From assembly GCA_964540095.1 (NCBI GenBank), contig CAZILH010000003.1:1-60274 (forward strand): a stretch of DNA of 60,274 bases, given 5' to 3'. The stretch is from CALMZN01 sp964540095. Its GTDB lineage: Bacteria > Patescibacteriota > Patescibacteriia > UBA1558 > GWA2-36-10. Positions 1 through 7,795 of the stretch are shown here, in pieces. The number at the start of each line of letters is the position of its first letter. Position 1 is the first letter of the stretch. A program made the translations under genes and the position numbers. The notes beneath the pieces are model-generated. The model worked only from the letters and a program-made list of their open reading frames with translations, did not search any database and was not told the origin of the DNA.

Positions 1-111
1 GGTACCCGAAGCATCAATAGCTAAACGCAAATATTTTATTCTGGCTCGTCTTTTGATATCAAAAACTAATTCTTGACCCTGATGTTTAATTTTTTTGCTT
101 ACCTTCGGCAT
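1..111 (-). CDS. YgjP-like (DUF45) metallopeptidase, N-terminal fragment
   Basis: Only the first 37 codons are inside the window; the gene runs off the left edge. The visible protein starts MPKVSKKIKHQGQELVFDIK and continues with an Arg-rich strand (RRARIKYLRLAIDASGT). That strand pattern resembles the N-terminus of the YgjP/DUF45 family, where the zinc HExxH motif lies further downstream and cannot be seen here. The ATG shares one base with the stop codon of the upstream YigZ-like gene (TAATG), so the two are probably translationally coupled. The family call rests on a short stretch and is tentative; the reading frame is better supported by the coupling. Confidence 0.5.
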   Translation of the reverse strand, partial: MPKVSKKIKHQGQELVFDIKRRARIKYLRLAIDASGT

Positions 112-497
112 TAATATTCTTTTATATTATCTTCCAAGGCCAGCTGACCGCAAGCGGTATATGCACGTACTAAGCCACCGACACCTAATTTTTTTCCACC
201 AAAATAACGGACGACCACTAGCAGGGAATTCATTAATTCTTTTTTTTGGAGCAGATAAAGCAAGGGCTTGCCAGCCGAACCATTGGGCTCATGACTGTTA
301 TAAAATTTTTCTTTAACTTGCCCGCTCTCCTGCACTCGATAAGCATACACAACATGAGAGGCATCATGATATTCTTTTTTGATGGTATCTAAAATTTTTT
401 GCACTTGCTCTAAATCATCCAAAAAACAAGCAAACCCAATAAACTTAGATTTGCTTATAGTGTATTCTATTATTTTATCTTGCTTGACCCCAAGCAT
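111..497 (-). CDS. YigZ/IMPACT family protein, single-domain form
   Basis: The 128-residue protein carries the UPF0029 (IMPACT N-terminal) domain over nearly its whole length: SKFIGFACF near residue 15, SHVVYAYRV near 47, NSHEPNGSAGKPLLYLL near 67 and VVRYFGGKKLGVGGLVRAY near 95. Bacterial YigZ proteins are usually about 200 residues with a second C-terminal DUF1949 domain, which is absent here. The biochemical role of bacterial YigZ is not settled; eukaryotic IMPACT acts on the translational control kinase GCN2. Start and stop overlap both neighbours by one base (TAATG on each side), giving a tightly coupled three-gene operon with the small membrane protein upstream and the YgjP-like gene downstream. 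Confidence 0.85.
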   Translation of the reverse strand: MLGVKQDKIIEYTISKSKFIGFACFLDDLEQVQKILDTIKKEYHDASHVVYAYRVQESGQVKEKFYNSHEPNGSAGKPLLYLLQKKELMNSLLVVVRYFGGKKLGVGGLVRAYTACGQLALEDNIKEY

Positions 498-706
498 TAT
501 AACTCACCTTCATCTTGGTGCTGATGATCTTTTTTGTGACTACCCAAACCCCAGCAACAGCGATTGCTTTTTTTGTTGATCATGCTAAAACCAAGTACCA
601 CCAAGGCAATGCCCCAAAAATATCCCCAAAAACTAGCCATGATTATACCCATGGCCTTAAGCAAAAGGAAGATGCCCAAAACCACGAAAAAATAACCCAA
701 CATCAT
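497..706 (-). CDS. small membrane protein, LiaF/DUF5668-like
   Basis: This is a 69-residue protein with two closely spaced hydrophobic segments (about residues 4-20 and 25-43) separated by a short Trp/Gly-rich turn (ASFWGYFWG), then a basic, Cys- and His-containing tail (RCCWGLGSHKKDHQHQ). The arrangement resembles the short transmembrane domain found in LiaF-type and DUF5668 proteins, but the match is by general pattern only. It is the first gene of the coupled operon with the YigZ-like gene. A consensus -10 (TATAAT, minus strand, 735-740) lies just upstream, with no convincing -35. Function is unknown; the His/Cys tail could bind metal, which is inference. Confidence 0.6.
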   Translation of the reverse strand: MMLGYFFVVLGIFLLLKAMGIIMASFWGYFWGIALVVLGFSMINKKSNRCCWGLGSHKKDHQHQDEGEL

Positions 707-756
707 ATTAATAAATATTAATGATTATGACTTAATTATAGTACATTTTGAGAGAA

Positions 757-789
757 AATAAAAAGCCCCAGCGCTTGCGCACCAGGGCC
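757..789 (-). terminator. rho-independent terminator of the lipoprotein gene
   Basis: On the minus strand a 10-bp stem containing G-U pairs (GCCCTGGTGC pairing with GCGCTGGGGC) is followed by TTTTTATTTT. It lies 30 bases after the stop of the high-GC lipoprotein gene. Confidence 0.8.
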
Positions 790-818
790 ATGAAAGAGAG
801 CATGCCTAAGCGATAAAC

Positions 819-1283
819 TCACTCCAGCTGAATATCGGTGTAGTAGTGATTGAGCAACCAGCTGTCGCCAAACACTTCGTTGAGCGTCTGCTCCCAAGTG
901 TCAGGGAATAAGCTCACCAAACGATAAATGCCGGCCGCCAGCGTGTTGTTGTAGACATAGATGTCCACCCACAGGTGAGCATCGCGCTCCGAATCCAAGA
1001 AGCTATTCACTCCGCTTGAGGAGTTAGTGCCTCCAATGTAAAGATCCTTGAAGACAATGGCCTCCTCCCGCTCATAGAGCGAAAGAACGAACCCAATCGG
1101 GCCAGAGTTGTCGTTGCCGACAGTGATTTTCGGACCGGCCGTGTTGTTGAAGTCGATCCTTAAGCCCACATTGACTCCCTCGAAATAGGTCTCGTAAAGA
1201 CCATTGTCCGAGGGCACTTTGACTGGGTCAGAGCACCCAGGCAAGGCCACGACCAGCAAGACCAGCCACAGCAGTTTTCTCAT
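819..1283 (-). CDS. small lipoprotein, high GC, unknown function
   Basis: The 154-residue product begins MRKLLWLVLLVVALPGCSDP, a signal peptide ending in an LPGC lipobox, so it should be lipid-modified at Cys17 by Lgt (encoded at 9984-10784) and anchored outside the membrane. The mature part is acidic and predicted mostly beta, with no motif I recognise. A good ribosome site (GGAGGTAAGGGCG) precedes the ATG, and the gene has its own promoter and terminator, so it is a self-contained transcription unit. Its GC content is visibly far above the surrounding genes, and Gly/Ala/Arg codons end in G or C. This is shared with the units at 4428-5095 and 9410-9769 and suggests recent transfer or an unusual codon regime. 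Confidence 0.75.
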   Translation of the reverse strand: MRKLLWLVLLVVALPGCSDPVKVPSDNGLYETYFEGVNVGLRIDFNNTAGPKITVGNDNSGPIGFVLSLYEREEAIVFKDLYIGGTNSSSGVNSFLDSERDAHLWVDIYVYNNTLAAGIYRLVSLFPDTWEQTLNEVFGDSWLLNHYYTDIQLE

Positions 1284-1323
1284 CGCCCTTACCTCCAGGG
1301 TTTATGGGAAACACTCCGCTAAT

Positions 1324-1352
1324 TTGTCAAAGACGGCTATTTTTGTTAATAT
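1324..1352 (+). promoter_or_regulatory. promoter for mfd
   Basis: TTGTCA, a 17-base spacer, then TAATAT ends 59 bases before the mfd ATG. It overlaps the region holding the divergent promoter of the lipoprotein gene. Confidence 0.6.
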
Positions 1353-1381
1353 TCTCCTGCGGCTAAGTCGATCAATAATAA

Positions 1382-1410
1382 ATCTTAGCAAATAATTTTT
1401 TTGCTGTCAA
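1382..1410 (-). promoter_or_regulatory. promoter for the lipoprotein gene
   Basis: On the minus strand a perfect TTGACA is followed after 17 bases by TAAGAT, about 100 bases upstream of the lipoprotein ATG. The -35 box almost touches the mfd start codon, so the two transcription units face apart and overlap. Confidence 0.7.
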
Positions 1411-1411
1411 A

Positions 1412-4369
1412 ATGCTCGTGAAAAAACGAATCGCCACAGCGGCTGATCCTGGAAGCGTTACTTTAGCCCTATTTCACACCCCCCTCTTTACAGAAAGTAA
1501 AGCGGTTTTGTGTGTTTTGGAAAATAATAAAGAAATAAAAACTTGGCTAGATCTGCTAAAACTTTGGTCTCAAGAATTAAATATAAACAGCAAAAAAATA
1601 TTCACTTGGCCCATGGGTGAAGAGCCAGGCCTGGAACTGCTGATTGCCCTACACCGCCTGCAAGCAGCTTATATATTAACTACCAGACATAACCTAGAAT
1701 TGCCCACTCCCAGCTGGTCAGCGCTCAACGAAAGCAAAATCAATCTTGAACTCAATGAAGAATACCATCCCCACCAACTGAGCAGTGATTTGATAAAAAT
1801 CGGTTTTGAGCGCCAGTCACAAGCTTTTGGCCCTTACACCTTTAGCATCAAGGGCAGTGTTTTTGATATCTTTCAAAATGACCAAATTATTCGCCTCAAC
1901 TATGACCAAAATAAAATAGAAAAAATAATATACTTTGACACTGAACAAAAATATACTGAACACAAAATTGATACAGTAGATATTTGGCCAAAATCCACTT
2001 TTAAAAAAGAAAAGTTTATCACTGCTTTACCTGAACAAGTATTATTAGTGAGTGACCAAAATATTGATCTTGCTTTAACAAAAAATAATTCACAAATTAT
2101 TTTCGATCCCCTAGCCAAAGATAGCTTCCCCACCGAATCAATTACTAATATTTTAGATAAACAAAAAAATTATTACCAGTTTTTGGAACAAAAAAAGCAA
2201 GCTAAAATAATTTGGCTGACAAAAAATAAAAACTTTGCTCAAAAATTAATTACGGAAAATAATATTAAATGCTCTCTCTATGACTGGCAAAGCGCTTTGA
2301 GCTGGCCAACAGCTATTTATGCTGAGCAACAAAAAATTGTCTTAGTAAATGATTCTTTATTTTTTGCCGAAGAAAAAAGTAACAATAATATTATACAGGA
2401 ATTCCAACCCGATTTTACAGTCAATGACTTGGTAGTACACCGCGATCATGGTATTGCCTTGCTCAAAGAAATGACTACTATGCCGGTTGATGGCCTGACT
2501 CGCGAATATTTTGTTTTGTCTTATGCCGAAAACGACACACTTTTTGTGCCAGTTGACTTGGCTGACAGCTTGGAAAAATATATCGGCCCAGCCAATCCCA
2601 AAATCCACCGTCTGTCAGTAGGCAATACTTGGCCACAGACACTACGGAAAATAAAAAGCCAAACCTGGGAATTGGCTAATCAGCTCTTATTGATAGAAGC
2701 CACCAGAAAACTGCAAAAAAGCCCTATTTTAAGACCACAGGGCTTGGAAAAAAGCCTGGCCGATAGCTTTCCTTATACACTGACCGCTTCCCAAAAAACA
2801 GCCATTGAAGAAACTTTGACTGATTTGACTAAGCCATTTCCTTCTGACCGCTTGATCTGCGGTGATGTGGGTTTTGGCAAAACCGAAGTAGCCATCCGCG
2901 CCGCCGGCCGTGTAGTAGCCAATGGCTGGCAGACGGCATTGCTCTGCCCCACGACCTTGCTCGCCCAACAGCACTACGACAACTTTGTTAGCCGTTTTGA
3001 AAAATTGGGCGTCAAAATTGTTTTGATGACTCGCTGGCAAAAAGCCAACGAAATAAAAAACAATCTAGAAGCCATAAACAATGGCACGGCTGATATTATT
3101 ATTGGCACGCATCGCCTGCTGTCGCGAGATATAAATTTTCCAAAACTACAATTATTGATTATTGATGAAGAACAAAATTTTGGCGTCAAAGATAAGGAAA
3201 AATTAAAAAAACATCAAGCCAACATACATTTGCTGACACTGACCGCCACTCCCATACCCCGCACGCTCAATATGGCCCTATCCATGATCAAAGATATTAG
3301 CTTAATAAATGAACCAATAAAAAATCGCCAAGATATTATTACCAAAATAGTAGCCGAAAGTGACCAAACTATTGTGGCGGCCATAAACTATGAGTTGGCT
3401 CGTCATGGGCAGGTCTATTATCTATACAATCAAGTAGAAACAATTGATTTGGCTTACCAAAAATTAAAAAAACTTTTGCCAAAATGCAAAATAGCTATTG
3501 CTCATGGCCAGCTAGCCGATGAAAAACTGGCCGCGGTCATGCACGAATTTGATACTGGACAAATAGATGTTTTGCTTTGCTCCACCATCATTGCCAATGG
3601 CCTAGACATCCCCAAGGCCAATACTCTTATTGTTCACAAGGCGCACTGCTTTGGACTGTCTCAATTACACCAATTGCGTGGACGCATTGGCCGCTCCGAG
3701 CGTCAAGCTTTTGCCTATTTTATGTATAGTTCTGAAAAATTACCAAAATTAGCCAGTCAGCGCTTGGGCTTTTTAAAACAAGCCACTCACCTTGGCGAAG
3801 GTTTTAAAATTGCCAACAAAGACCTGGAACTAAGAGGTGTTGGACAAATACTGGGCCAAGCCCAATCTGGCAAAATAAAAACCATAGGTCTTGGGCTTTA
3901 CCAACAGCTTATTTCTGAGACCATCATGGAAATAAAAGGCCAACCAATAAAATATTGGCGCGATGTGGAAATCAATCTGCCAGTTGATACGAGCTTAAGC
4001 ATCAACTTCAAAAAAACAATTGCTGAAAAAATAATTTTTTATCAAAAAATCAGCCAAGAACGCCGTTTAGAAATAATCGAAAAAAATATTAATGAAGCAA
4101 AAGAAAAAAATGTTGCCAACCTGTGGCATTTACAAAAAATAAAAATACTCTGCCAAGACAAAGATATTATTAGCATCAACACTCTCAAGAGTCAAACAAA
4201 AAATTGGCTGGTAATTAATTTTATGGGACCAGGAAATTTAAAAAATATTTCTCTGCTCCAAGAAAAAAATCCCCACTGGTTTTATCAAAACAAACAAATC
4301 AAAATAGAGCTTAGCTATCTAGCTAATAATTTATTGCCAAATATAGAGTCCGCCTTAAAAATTCTGTAA
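1412..4369 (+). CDS. mfd: transcription-repair coupling factor Mfd
   Basis: Mfd uses ATP to push stalled RNA polymerase off damaged DNA and recruits the UvrABC excision machinery. The 985-residue product shows, in order: a divergent N-terminal UvrB-homology region; the RNA polymerase-interacting domain (VVHRDHGIALLKEMTTMPVD near residue 345); a RecG-like SF2 motor with Walker A GDVGFGKTEVAI near 488; a DEEQ box (IDEEQNFGV near 585); the TATPIPRTLNMAL motif; and the C-terminal helicase motif QLRGRIGRS near 755. Escherichia coli Mfd is about 1150 residues, so this is a shortened form, with the N-terminal region poorly conserved. The gene has its own promoter and is followed at once by a perfect hairpin. 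Confidence 0.93.
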   Translation: MLVKKRIATAADPGSVTLALFHTPLFTESKAVLCVLENNKEIKTWLDLLKLWSQELNINSKKIFTWPMGEEPGLELLIALHRLQAAYILTTRHNLELPTPSWSALNESKINLELNEEYHPHQLSSDLIKIGFERQSQAFGPYTFSIKGSVFDIFQNDQIIRLNYDQNKIEKIIYFDTEQKYTEHKIDTVDIWPKSTFKKEKFITALPEQVLLVSDQNIDLALTKNNSQIIFDPLAKDSFPTESITNILDKQKNYYQFLEQKKQAKIIWLTKNKNFAQKLITENNIKCSLYDWQSALSWPTAIYAEQQKIVLVNDSLFFAEEKSNNNIIQEFQPDFTVNDLVVHRDHGIALLKEMTTMPVDGLTREYFVLSYAENDTLFVPVDLADSLEKYIGPANPKIHRLSVGNTWPQTLRKIKSQTWELANQLLLIEATRKLQKSPILRPQGLEKSLADSFPYTLTASQKTAIEETLTDLTKPFPSDRLICGDVGFGKTEVAIRAAGRVVANGWQTALLCPTTLLAQQHYDNFVSRFEKLGVKIVLMTRWQKANEIKNNLEAINNGTADIIIGTHRLLSRDINFPKLQLLIIDEEQNFGVKDKEKLKKHQANIHLLTLTATPIPRTLNMALSMIKDISLINEPIKNRQDIITKIVAESDQTIVAAINYELARHGQVYYLYNQVETIDLAYQKLKKLLPKCKIAIAHGQLADEKLAAVMHEFDTGQIDVLLCSTIIANGLDIPKANTLIVHKAHCFGLSQLHQLRGRIGRSERQAFAYFMYSSEKLPKLASQRLGFLKQATHLGEGFKIANKDLELRGVGQILGQAQSGKIKTIGLGLYQQLISETIMEIKGQPIKYWRDVEINLPVDTSLSINFKKTIAEKIIFYQKISQERRLEIIEKNINEAKEKNVANLWHLQKIKILCQDKDIISINTLKSQTKNWLVINFMGPGNLKNISLLQEKNPHWFYQNKQIKIELSYLANNLLPNIESALKIL

Positions 4370-4374
4370 ATTTT

Positions 4375-4403
4375 AGAGCCCTGGGCATGATGCACAGGGC
4401 TCT
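4375..4403. terminator. intergenic hairpin between mfd and the convergent high-GC unit
   Basis: A perfect 9-bp inverted repeat (AGAGCCCTG and CAGGGCTCT) with an 11-base loop lies 5 bases after the mfd stop. Neither side has a strong U-tract (minus side TAAAATTT), so it is a probable bidirectional terminator between the convergent mfd and the gene pair at 4428-5095. Confidence 0.6.
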
Positions 4404-4427
4404 AGTGTTGATCCTCGCTCTTCTTGT

Positions 4428-4775
4428 TCAAACGATGGGATTTGACCCACCTCGAAAACGAAAACGCGCGAGTACTTCTTCATTATCCACGATTCTGGCA
4501 GCCGATCCACTCGGAGCGAGGTGTTGCTGCAAGAGCAACCCTCCAGCAACTTCGTTGACACCTTCCTCCTCGTCGTCACCGGAACCCACCTCTGCGCAAA
4601 GTATCCTTTCCAGCAACTCATCTTCTTCGGCGCGATGCGCGGCCAACATCATCCTGACAGCATTCAGTCGGCCTTGGTCAAGTCCGGCCAGAAACTCTTC
4701 GGTGACTGCTACCATGATATTCTGCCCGGCCAACTGCAGACACTCCTTAGTCATCTCAGGCCTATCGCCATACAT
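4428..4775 (-). CDS. hypothetical protein, high GC, second gene of a pair
   Basis: I start this gene at the ATG at 4775 because a perfect ribosome site (AAGGAGGA) sits 5 bases before it; the frame is open further upstream, but that extension has no ribosome site and would overlap the preceding gene. The 115-residue product begins MYGDRPEMTKECLQLAGQNI, is largely helical and acidic, and has an EEDELLERIL segment followed by a low-complexity acidic stretch (GSGDDEEEG). I recognise no domain. It follows the gene at 4796 by 20 bases, so the two form one operon. Base composition is far richer in GC than mfd or smpB on either side. Confidence 0.6.
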   Translation of the reverse strand: MYGDRPEMTKECLQLAGQNIMVAVTEEFLAGLDQGRLNAVRMMLAAHRAEEDELLERILCAEVGSGDDEEEGVNEVAGGLLLQQHLAPSGSAARIVDNEEVLARFRFRGGSNPIV

Positions 4776-4795
4776 GACATCCTCCTTGTTGGTTG

Positions 4796-5095
4796 TCAGA
4801 CCAGAATCAGTTCTCCGCCAATACTCGGACGCAAGGCGCGACAAAGATCTTGCAGAATGACCGACGATTGACACTCCAGCTCTGATCCGCGATCGTGCAA
4901 TCGATCATAAAGATTGTCCAAGACATCGTCGGACAGAGCGAGAATTGTGTTGAAGGGAACAATTAGCTGGCGACAACCTAACCCCGGATTGAGACCGCTC
5001 AATACACCTCTGACGTAATCAGAACCCCAGAAGGCCCACAGCGCCCACGCCTCCAAGTGACGCTGAAGCTCGCGGACTTTTTCTTTGTTTACCAT
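4796..5095 (-). CDS. hypothetical protein, high GC, first gene of a pair
   Basis: A 99-residue protein starting MVNKEKVRELQRHLEAWALW, with an aromatic N-terminal helix and a C-terminal half rich in Leu, Asp and Arg (LSDDVLDNLYDRLHDRG). No signal peptide or membrane segment is evident, so it is probably cytosolic. A plausible ribosome site (GAGGTAGG) precedes the ATG. It is cotranscribed with the 115-residue protein downstream. It lies divergently to smpB across a region containing a near-palindrome. I do not recognise the family. The high GC content sets this pair apart from all neighbours. Confidence 0.6.
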   Translation of the reverse strand: MVNKEKVRELQRHLEAWALWAFWGSDYVRGVLSGLNPGLGCRQLIVPFNTILALSDDVLDNLYDRLHDRGSELECQSSVILQDLCRALRPSIGGELILV

Positions 5096-5146
5096 TTGCC
5101 TACCTCGCTTTGAAATGAGCCGAAAATTATGTTATAGTCAAATTGC

Positions 5147-5174
5147 TTGGCCATAACCTTATGCCAAGTATAAT
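5147..5174 (+). promoter_or_regulatory. smpB promoter with an overlapping near-palindrome
   Basis: TTGGCC, a 16-base spacer and TATAAT stand 20 bases before the smpB ATG. Bases 5147-5167 form a near-palindrome (TTGGC, ATAA, CC, TTAT, GCCAA) that spans the -35 box, the layout of an operator shared with the divergent gene pair. Confidence 0.5.
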
Positions 5175-5193
5175 GATATAATGTCTACAGTTT

Positions 5194-5643
5194 ATGTCAA
5201 TTCTGGCTATGAACAAAACAGTGAGCCGTGACTACCAAATCCTGGAAGAATTCGAGGCCGGCTTGGTTTTGACTGGCCAAGAGGTCAAATCAGCCAAAAA
5301 CAAACACATTGATTTTAAGGGTTCTTTTATTTCCATACGCTCTGGTGAGGCCTGGCTAAAAAAACTATTCATTGCCCCTTATAGCAAGGCGGGAATATCC
5401 CTAAAAAGCTACAATCCTATCCGTGACCGAAAATTACTATTACACCGCAAAGAAGTGCTTAATTTAGCCAATAAAACCGACAATAAGGGCTTGACAATAA
5501 TCCCCCTTTCAGTGTATACTAGCCGAAGATTAATTAAGGTCAAGTTGGCTTTAGTTAAGGGAAAAAAGAAATTTGACAAACGCGCCGATATAAAAAAACG
5601 AGAAATCAACCGTGATATTCAGCAAAAGCTGAAAAATTATTAA
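5194..5643 (+). CDS. smpB: SsrA-binding protein SmpB
   Basis: SmpB binds tmRNA and delivers it to ribosomes stalled on broken messages. The 149-residue product matches the family along its length: FEAGLVLTGQEVKSAKNKHI near residue 18, the beta-barrel segment FISIRSGEAWLKKLFIAPYS near 46, and the basic C-terminal tail (KRADIKKREINRDIQ) that folds into the decoding centre. The N-terminus (MSILAMNKTVSRDYQILEE) has the usual length, supporting this start. Its RNA partner ssrA begins 5 bases after the stop codon, so the two are cotranscribed or at least co-located. Confidence 0.95.
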   Translation: MSILAMNKTVSRDYQILEEFEAGLVLTGQEVKSAKNKHIDFKGSFISIRSGEAWLKKLFIAPYSKAGISLKSYNPIRDRKLLLHRKEVLNLANKTDNKGLTIIPLSVYTSRRLIKVKLALVKGKKKFDKRADIKKREINRDIQQKLKNY

Positions 5644-5648
5644 TTTAT

Positions 5649-6030
5649 GGGGATGTTTTATTTTCGACGTCAAATCCTTTTATAGATGGCAAGTGGAGTC
5701 GACGAACTCCTAAAAAACGTCTGCTACATAAGTGCAACAAACTTAGTTCAGAAAGCCAAAGATCTCTTACGAGTTCCGCAGTTTTCGCCAGTCCTGGCCT
5801 AAAAACCACGACCGTCTACCCAAAATTCGGCCCGAAATTTTGGACTAGACGTCATAATTCGGGCTATAAAATACCTAGTGTTGACCTGGGTATTTCAAAC
5901 AAATTGTCAACTAAGCAGTCAATATTTTGCCAATTATAAGTTGACTGACCAAAAAATTAAATTGGATAAACTTGTAGTCATTTATTTGAGTTTTTGGCAG
6001 ACAGGGGTGTAATACCCCTCATCTCCACCA
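5649..6030 (+). ncRNA. ssrA: transfer-messenger RNA (tmRNA)
   Basis: The 5' end GGGGATG pairs with the 3' CATCTCC followed by ACCA, forming the alanyl acceptor stem, and TTCGACG just inside the 5' end is the conserved D-arm region. The resume codon is GCA at 5734, preceded by ATAAGT. The tag frame runs 22 codons to TAA at 5800-5802; it begins ATNLVQKAKD and ends PQFSPVLA, longer than the usual 10-ish residues and ending in -VLA rather than -LAA. The T-arm is AGGGG/CCCCT with loop TGTAATA, unlike the usual TTCRANT loop. CCA is encoded. The rest should hold the pseudoknots. It adjoins smpB. Confidence 0.93.
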
Positions 6031-6081
6031 TTCAACAAATTTTCAAAATCTCTAAAAGATTAAGAAAAAACCAGGCTAATT

Positions 6082-6633
6082 ATTAAAAGTAAAAATATTT
6101 ACACACCAAGACCATTTTTCAACCGCAATAGATTCGGTGGAAAATCTTATCGGCTTAACCAACAAATTCGCGTACCAGAAGTCAGAGTTATCGACGACCA
6201 AGGTGAGCAAGTCGGCATCATGTCTACCATTGAAGCTCTGCGTTTAGCCGAAGAGCAAGGTATAGACCTGATAGAAGTATCGCCCCAAGCTCAGCCACCG
6301 GTCTGTCGTTTGATGGAGTTTGGAAAATTCCAATATCAGCAAAGTCGCCAAACCAAAAACAAGACCAAAAGAGTTGATGTCAAAGGTATTAGGTTGTCCT
6401 TGAAGATTGGCCAGCACGATATTGAAACCAAACAAAAACAAGTGGCTAAATTTTTGGATCAAGGCCACAAAGTCAAAATTGACCTTCGTCTGCGCGGTCG
6501 AGAAAAAGCTTTTCGAGGTAAAGGCGTAGAAGTTGTCAAACAATTCATTGACACCTTACAATGCGAATACAAATTAGATAAACCAATAGAAACGCAAATG
6601 GGCACTATTAGCACCATTATCGCTAAAAAATAA
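6082..6633 (+). CDS. infC: translation initiation factor IF-3
   Basis: IF-3 binds the 30S subunit, prevents premature subunit joining and checks start codons. The frame is open well upstream of its first ATG (6220), and the upstream codons encode clear IF-3 sequence (YRLNQQIRVPEVRVIDDQGE, then QVGIM), so 6220 is not the start. I choose ATT at 6082, six bases after an AGG; ATT at 6079 or 6097 is also possible. An AUU start is the classical device by which IF-3 limits its own synthesis in E. coli. The product of 183 residues has the N-domain, the linker and the C-domain (KGIRLSLKIGQHDIETKQKQ). rpmI and rplT follow in the conserved infC-rpmI-rplT order. Confidence 0.92.
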   Translation: MKSKNIYTPRPFFNRNRFGGKSYRLNQQIRVPEVRVIDDQGEQVGIMSTIEALRLAEEQGIDLIEVSPQAQPPVCRLMEFGKFQYQQSRQTKNKTKRVDVKGIRLSLKIGQHDIETKQKQVAKFLDQGHKVKIDLRLRGREKAFRGKGVEVVKQFIDTLQCEYKLDKPIETQMGTISTIIAKK

Positions 6634-6661
6634 TTGTTTAACTAACTTAATTTCTAAGGGG

Positions 6662-6856
6662 ATGAAACTGAAAACGAAAAAAATATTAAGCAAAAGAGTC
6701 AAAGTCACTGGCAACAAAAAAATCATGATTCGCACTGGCGGACAGGATCATTTTAATTCTCGCGAATCTGGCAAAGTGACCAAGAACAAAAGACGCGACA
6801 AAGAGTTGTCTAGTGCTAATAAAAAAGTAATTAAGAAATTTTTACCATATATCTAA
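6662..6856 (+). CDS. rpmI: 50S ribosomal protein L35
   Basis: A 64-residue, strongly basic protein (MKLKTKKILSKRVKVTGNKK) with the L35 pattern of Lys/Arg runs, a central HFNSRESGKVTKNKRRDKEL and a C-terminal VIKKFLPYI, equivalent to the usual ending of the family. It binds 23S rRNA in the large subunit. The ATG is 28 bases after infC and 9 bases before rplT, within the usual operon. The ribosome site (AAGGGG) lies unusually close to the ATG. Confidence 0.93.
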   Translation: MKLKTKKILSKRVKVTGNKKIMIRTGGQDHFNSRESGKVTKNKRRDKELSSANKKVIKKFLPYI

Positions 6857-6865
6857 AGAAAAAAT

Positions 6866-7210
6866 ATGCCAAGAGTAAAAAGAGGTACAGCCCACATCAA
6901 GAAAAGAAAAAACCTATTGAAAAAAACTAAGGGCTACATGTGGGGCCGCAGTAAAAAAGTAAAACAAGCTAAAGAAGCTATTCTTCATGCTGGATTGCAT
7001 GCCCGCCATGATAGACGAGCCAAAAAAGGCGTCCATCGCTCTTTGTGGCAAGTCAAACTAAATGCCGCGGTGCGTGAACACGGCTTGAACTATTCTACTT
7101 TTATTAATAAATTAAAAATTAATAAGATTGAATTAGATCGCAAAGTTTTGTCAGAAATGGCTACCCAGCATCCAACGGCCTTTGCTCAACTAGTAAAAAA
7201 TCTAAAATAA
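6866..7210 (+). CDS. rplT: 50S ribosomal protein L20
   Basis: A 114-residue basic protein of the usual L20 length. It shows the family N-terminus (MPRVKRGTAHIKKRKNLLKK), the KGYMWGRSKKVKQAKEAILH segment and the globular C-terminal half (NYSTFINKLKINKIELDRK). L20 is an early assembly protein of the 50S subunit and in several bacteria represses this operon by binding its mRNA; no such RNA site can be identified here by eye. A strong terminator follows the stop codon. Confidence 0.95.
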   Translation: MPRVKRGTAHIKKRKNLLKKTKGYMWGRSKKVKQAKEAILHAGLHARHDRRAKKGVHRSLWQVKLNAAVREHGLNYSTFINKLKINKIELDRKVLSEMATQHPTAFAQLVKNLK

Positions 7211-7232
7211 AATCGAGCTCGGCTCGATAAAA

Positions 7233-7259
7233 CGCCCCCCACTTATGGGGGTGTTTTTT
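7233..7259. terminator. terminator after rplT, usable in both directions
   Basis: A GC-rich stem (CGCCCCCCAC with GTGGGGGTG-type pairing, loop around TTAT) is followed by TTTTTTA on the plus strand and by GCGTTTTAT on the minus strand. It separates rplT from the convergent VanZ-like gene. A second perfect small hairpin (ATCGAGC, TCG, GCTCGAT) lies just before it at 7212-7228. Confidence 0.85.
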
Positions 7260-7261
7260 AT

Positions 7262-7630
7262 TTACTTTTTTCTAAAAAATCGATAAAAAATAAGACCCGC
7301 AAAAACTCCTACCGAATCAATTATCACATCTCGCGGGCTACCAGAACGGCCAGCAACTGTCAGTTGATGCACTTCGTCGCTTATGGCATAAAATATAGCT
7401 AACAAGGCCACCAGTACTAGATAAGGAACTGTTTTTTTATTGAAACTTTTGGCCAAAAGATAAGTCAGGACAAAGTAGACAAACATATGGGCCCCCTTCC
7501 TCAATATCAGATCGATAGTACTGTCAAAACCACTTTTTAGATCAGGAATTGAAGAAAAATAATAAATAATCGCGCCCCAAATTAGGGCTAAAATAAGATA
7601 TTTAAAACTAAACTCGGCTTTTAACAACAT
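7262..7630 (-). CDS. VanZ-like family membrane protein
   Basis: From the ATG at 7630 the product has 122 residues and four predicted transmembrane segments (YLILALIWGAIIYYFSS; AHMFVYFVLTYLLAKSF; VPYLVLVALLAIFYAISD; and a C-terminal VGVFAGLIFYRFF). The VanZ-like pattern is clear in FSSIPD, in GAHMFVYF, and in the polar EVHQLTVAGRSGSPRDVIID loop. VanZ confers low-level teicoplanin resistance in enterococci; most family members, including short ones like this, have no known role. A TTG start 12 codons upstream (7666) is possible but overlaps the -35 of the divergent promoter. The gene stands alone. Confidence 0.8.
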   Translation of the reverse strand: MLLKAEFSFKYLILALIWGAIIYYFSSIPDLKSGFDSTIDLILRKGAHMFVYFVLTYLLAKSFNKKTVPYLVLVALLAIFYAISDEVHQLTVAGRSGSPRDVIIDSVGVFAGLIFYRFFRKK

Positions 7631-7660
7631 ATAGCATAGTTTAGCAAATTTACGCCCCCC

Positions 7661-7689
7661 TTGCAATTATTTGGGATTTATAGTATAAT
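7661..7689 (+). promoter_or_regulatory. promoter for the zinc-ribbon repeat gene
   Basis: TTGCAA, a 17-base spacer and TATAAT give a near-consensus promoter, leaving a leader of about 100 bases before the ATG at 7796. Confidence 0.7.
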
Positions 7690-7795
7690 GTTTAACAGTT
7701 AATTATTAAATTTTTTGGGACGTTTTATTTTAGGGAAATTGAATAAATTTTACGCTTTAATAGAATTGAACCAAATAGAGGGAGAGTTATAGGAA

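Noticed and set aside
4387..4871. Plus-strand open frames across the high-GC gene pair
   Set aside because: They have no ribosome site, while the minus-strand pair has strong ones and the terminator-like hairpin at its end.
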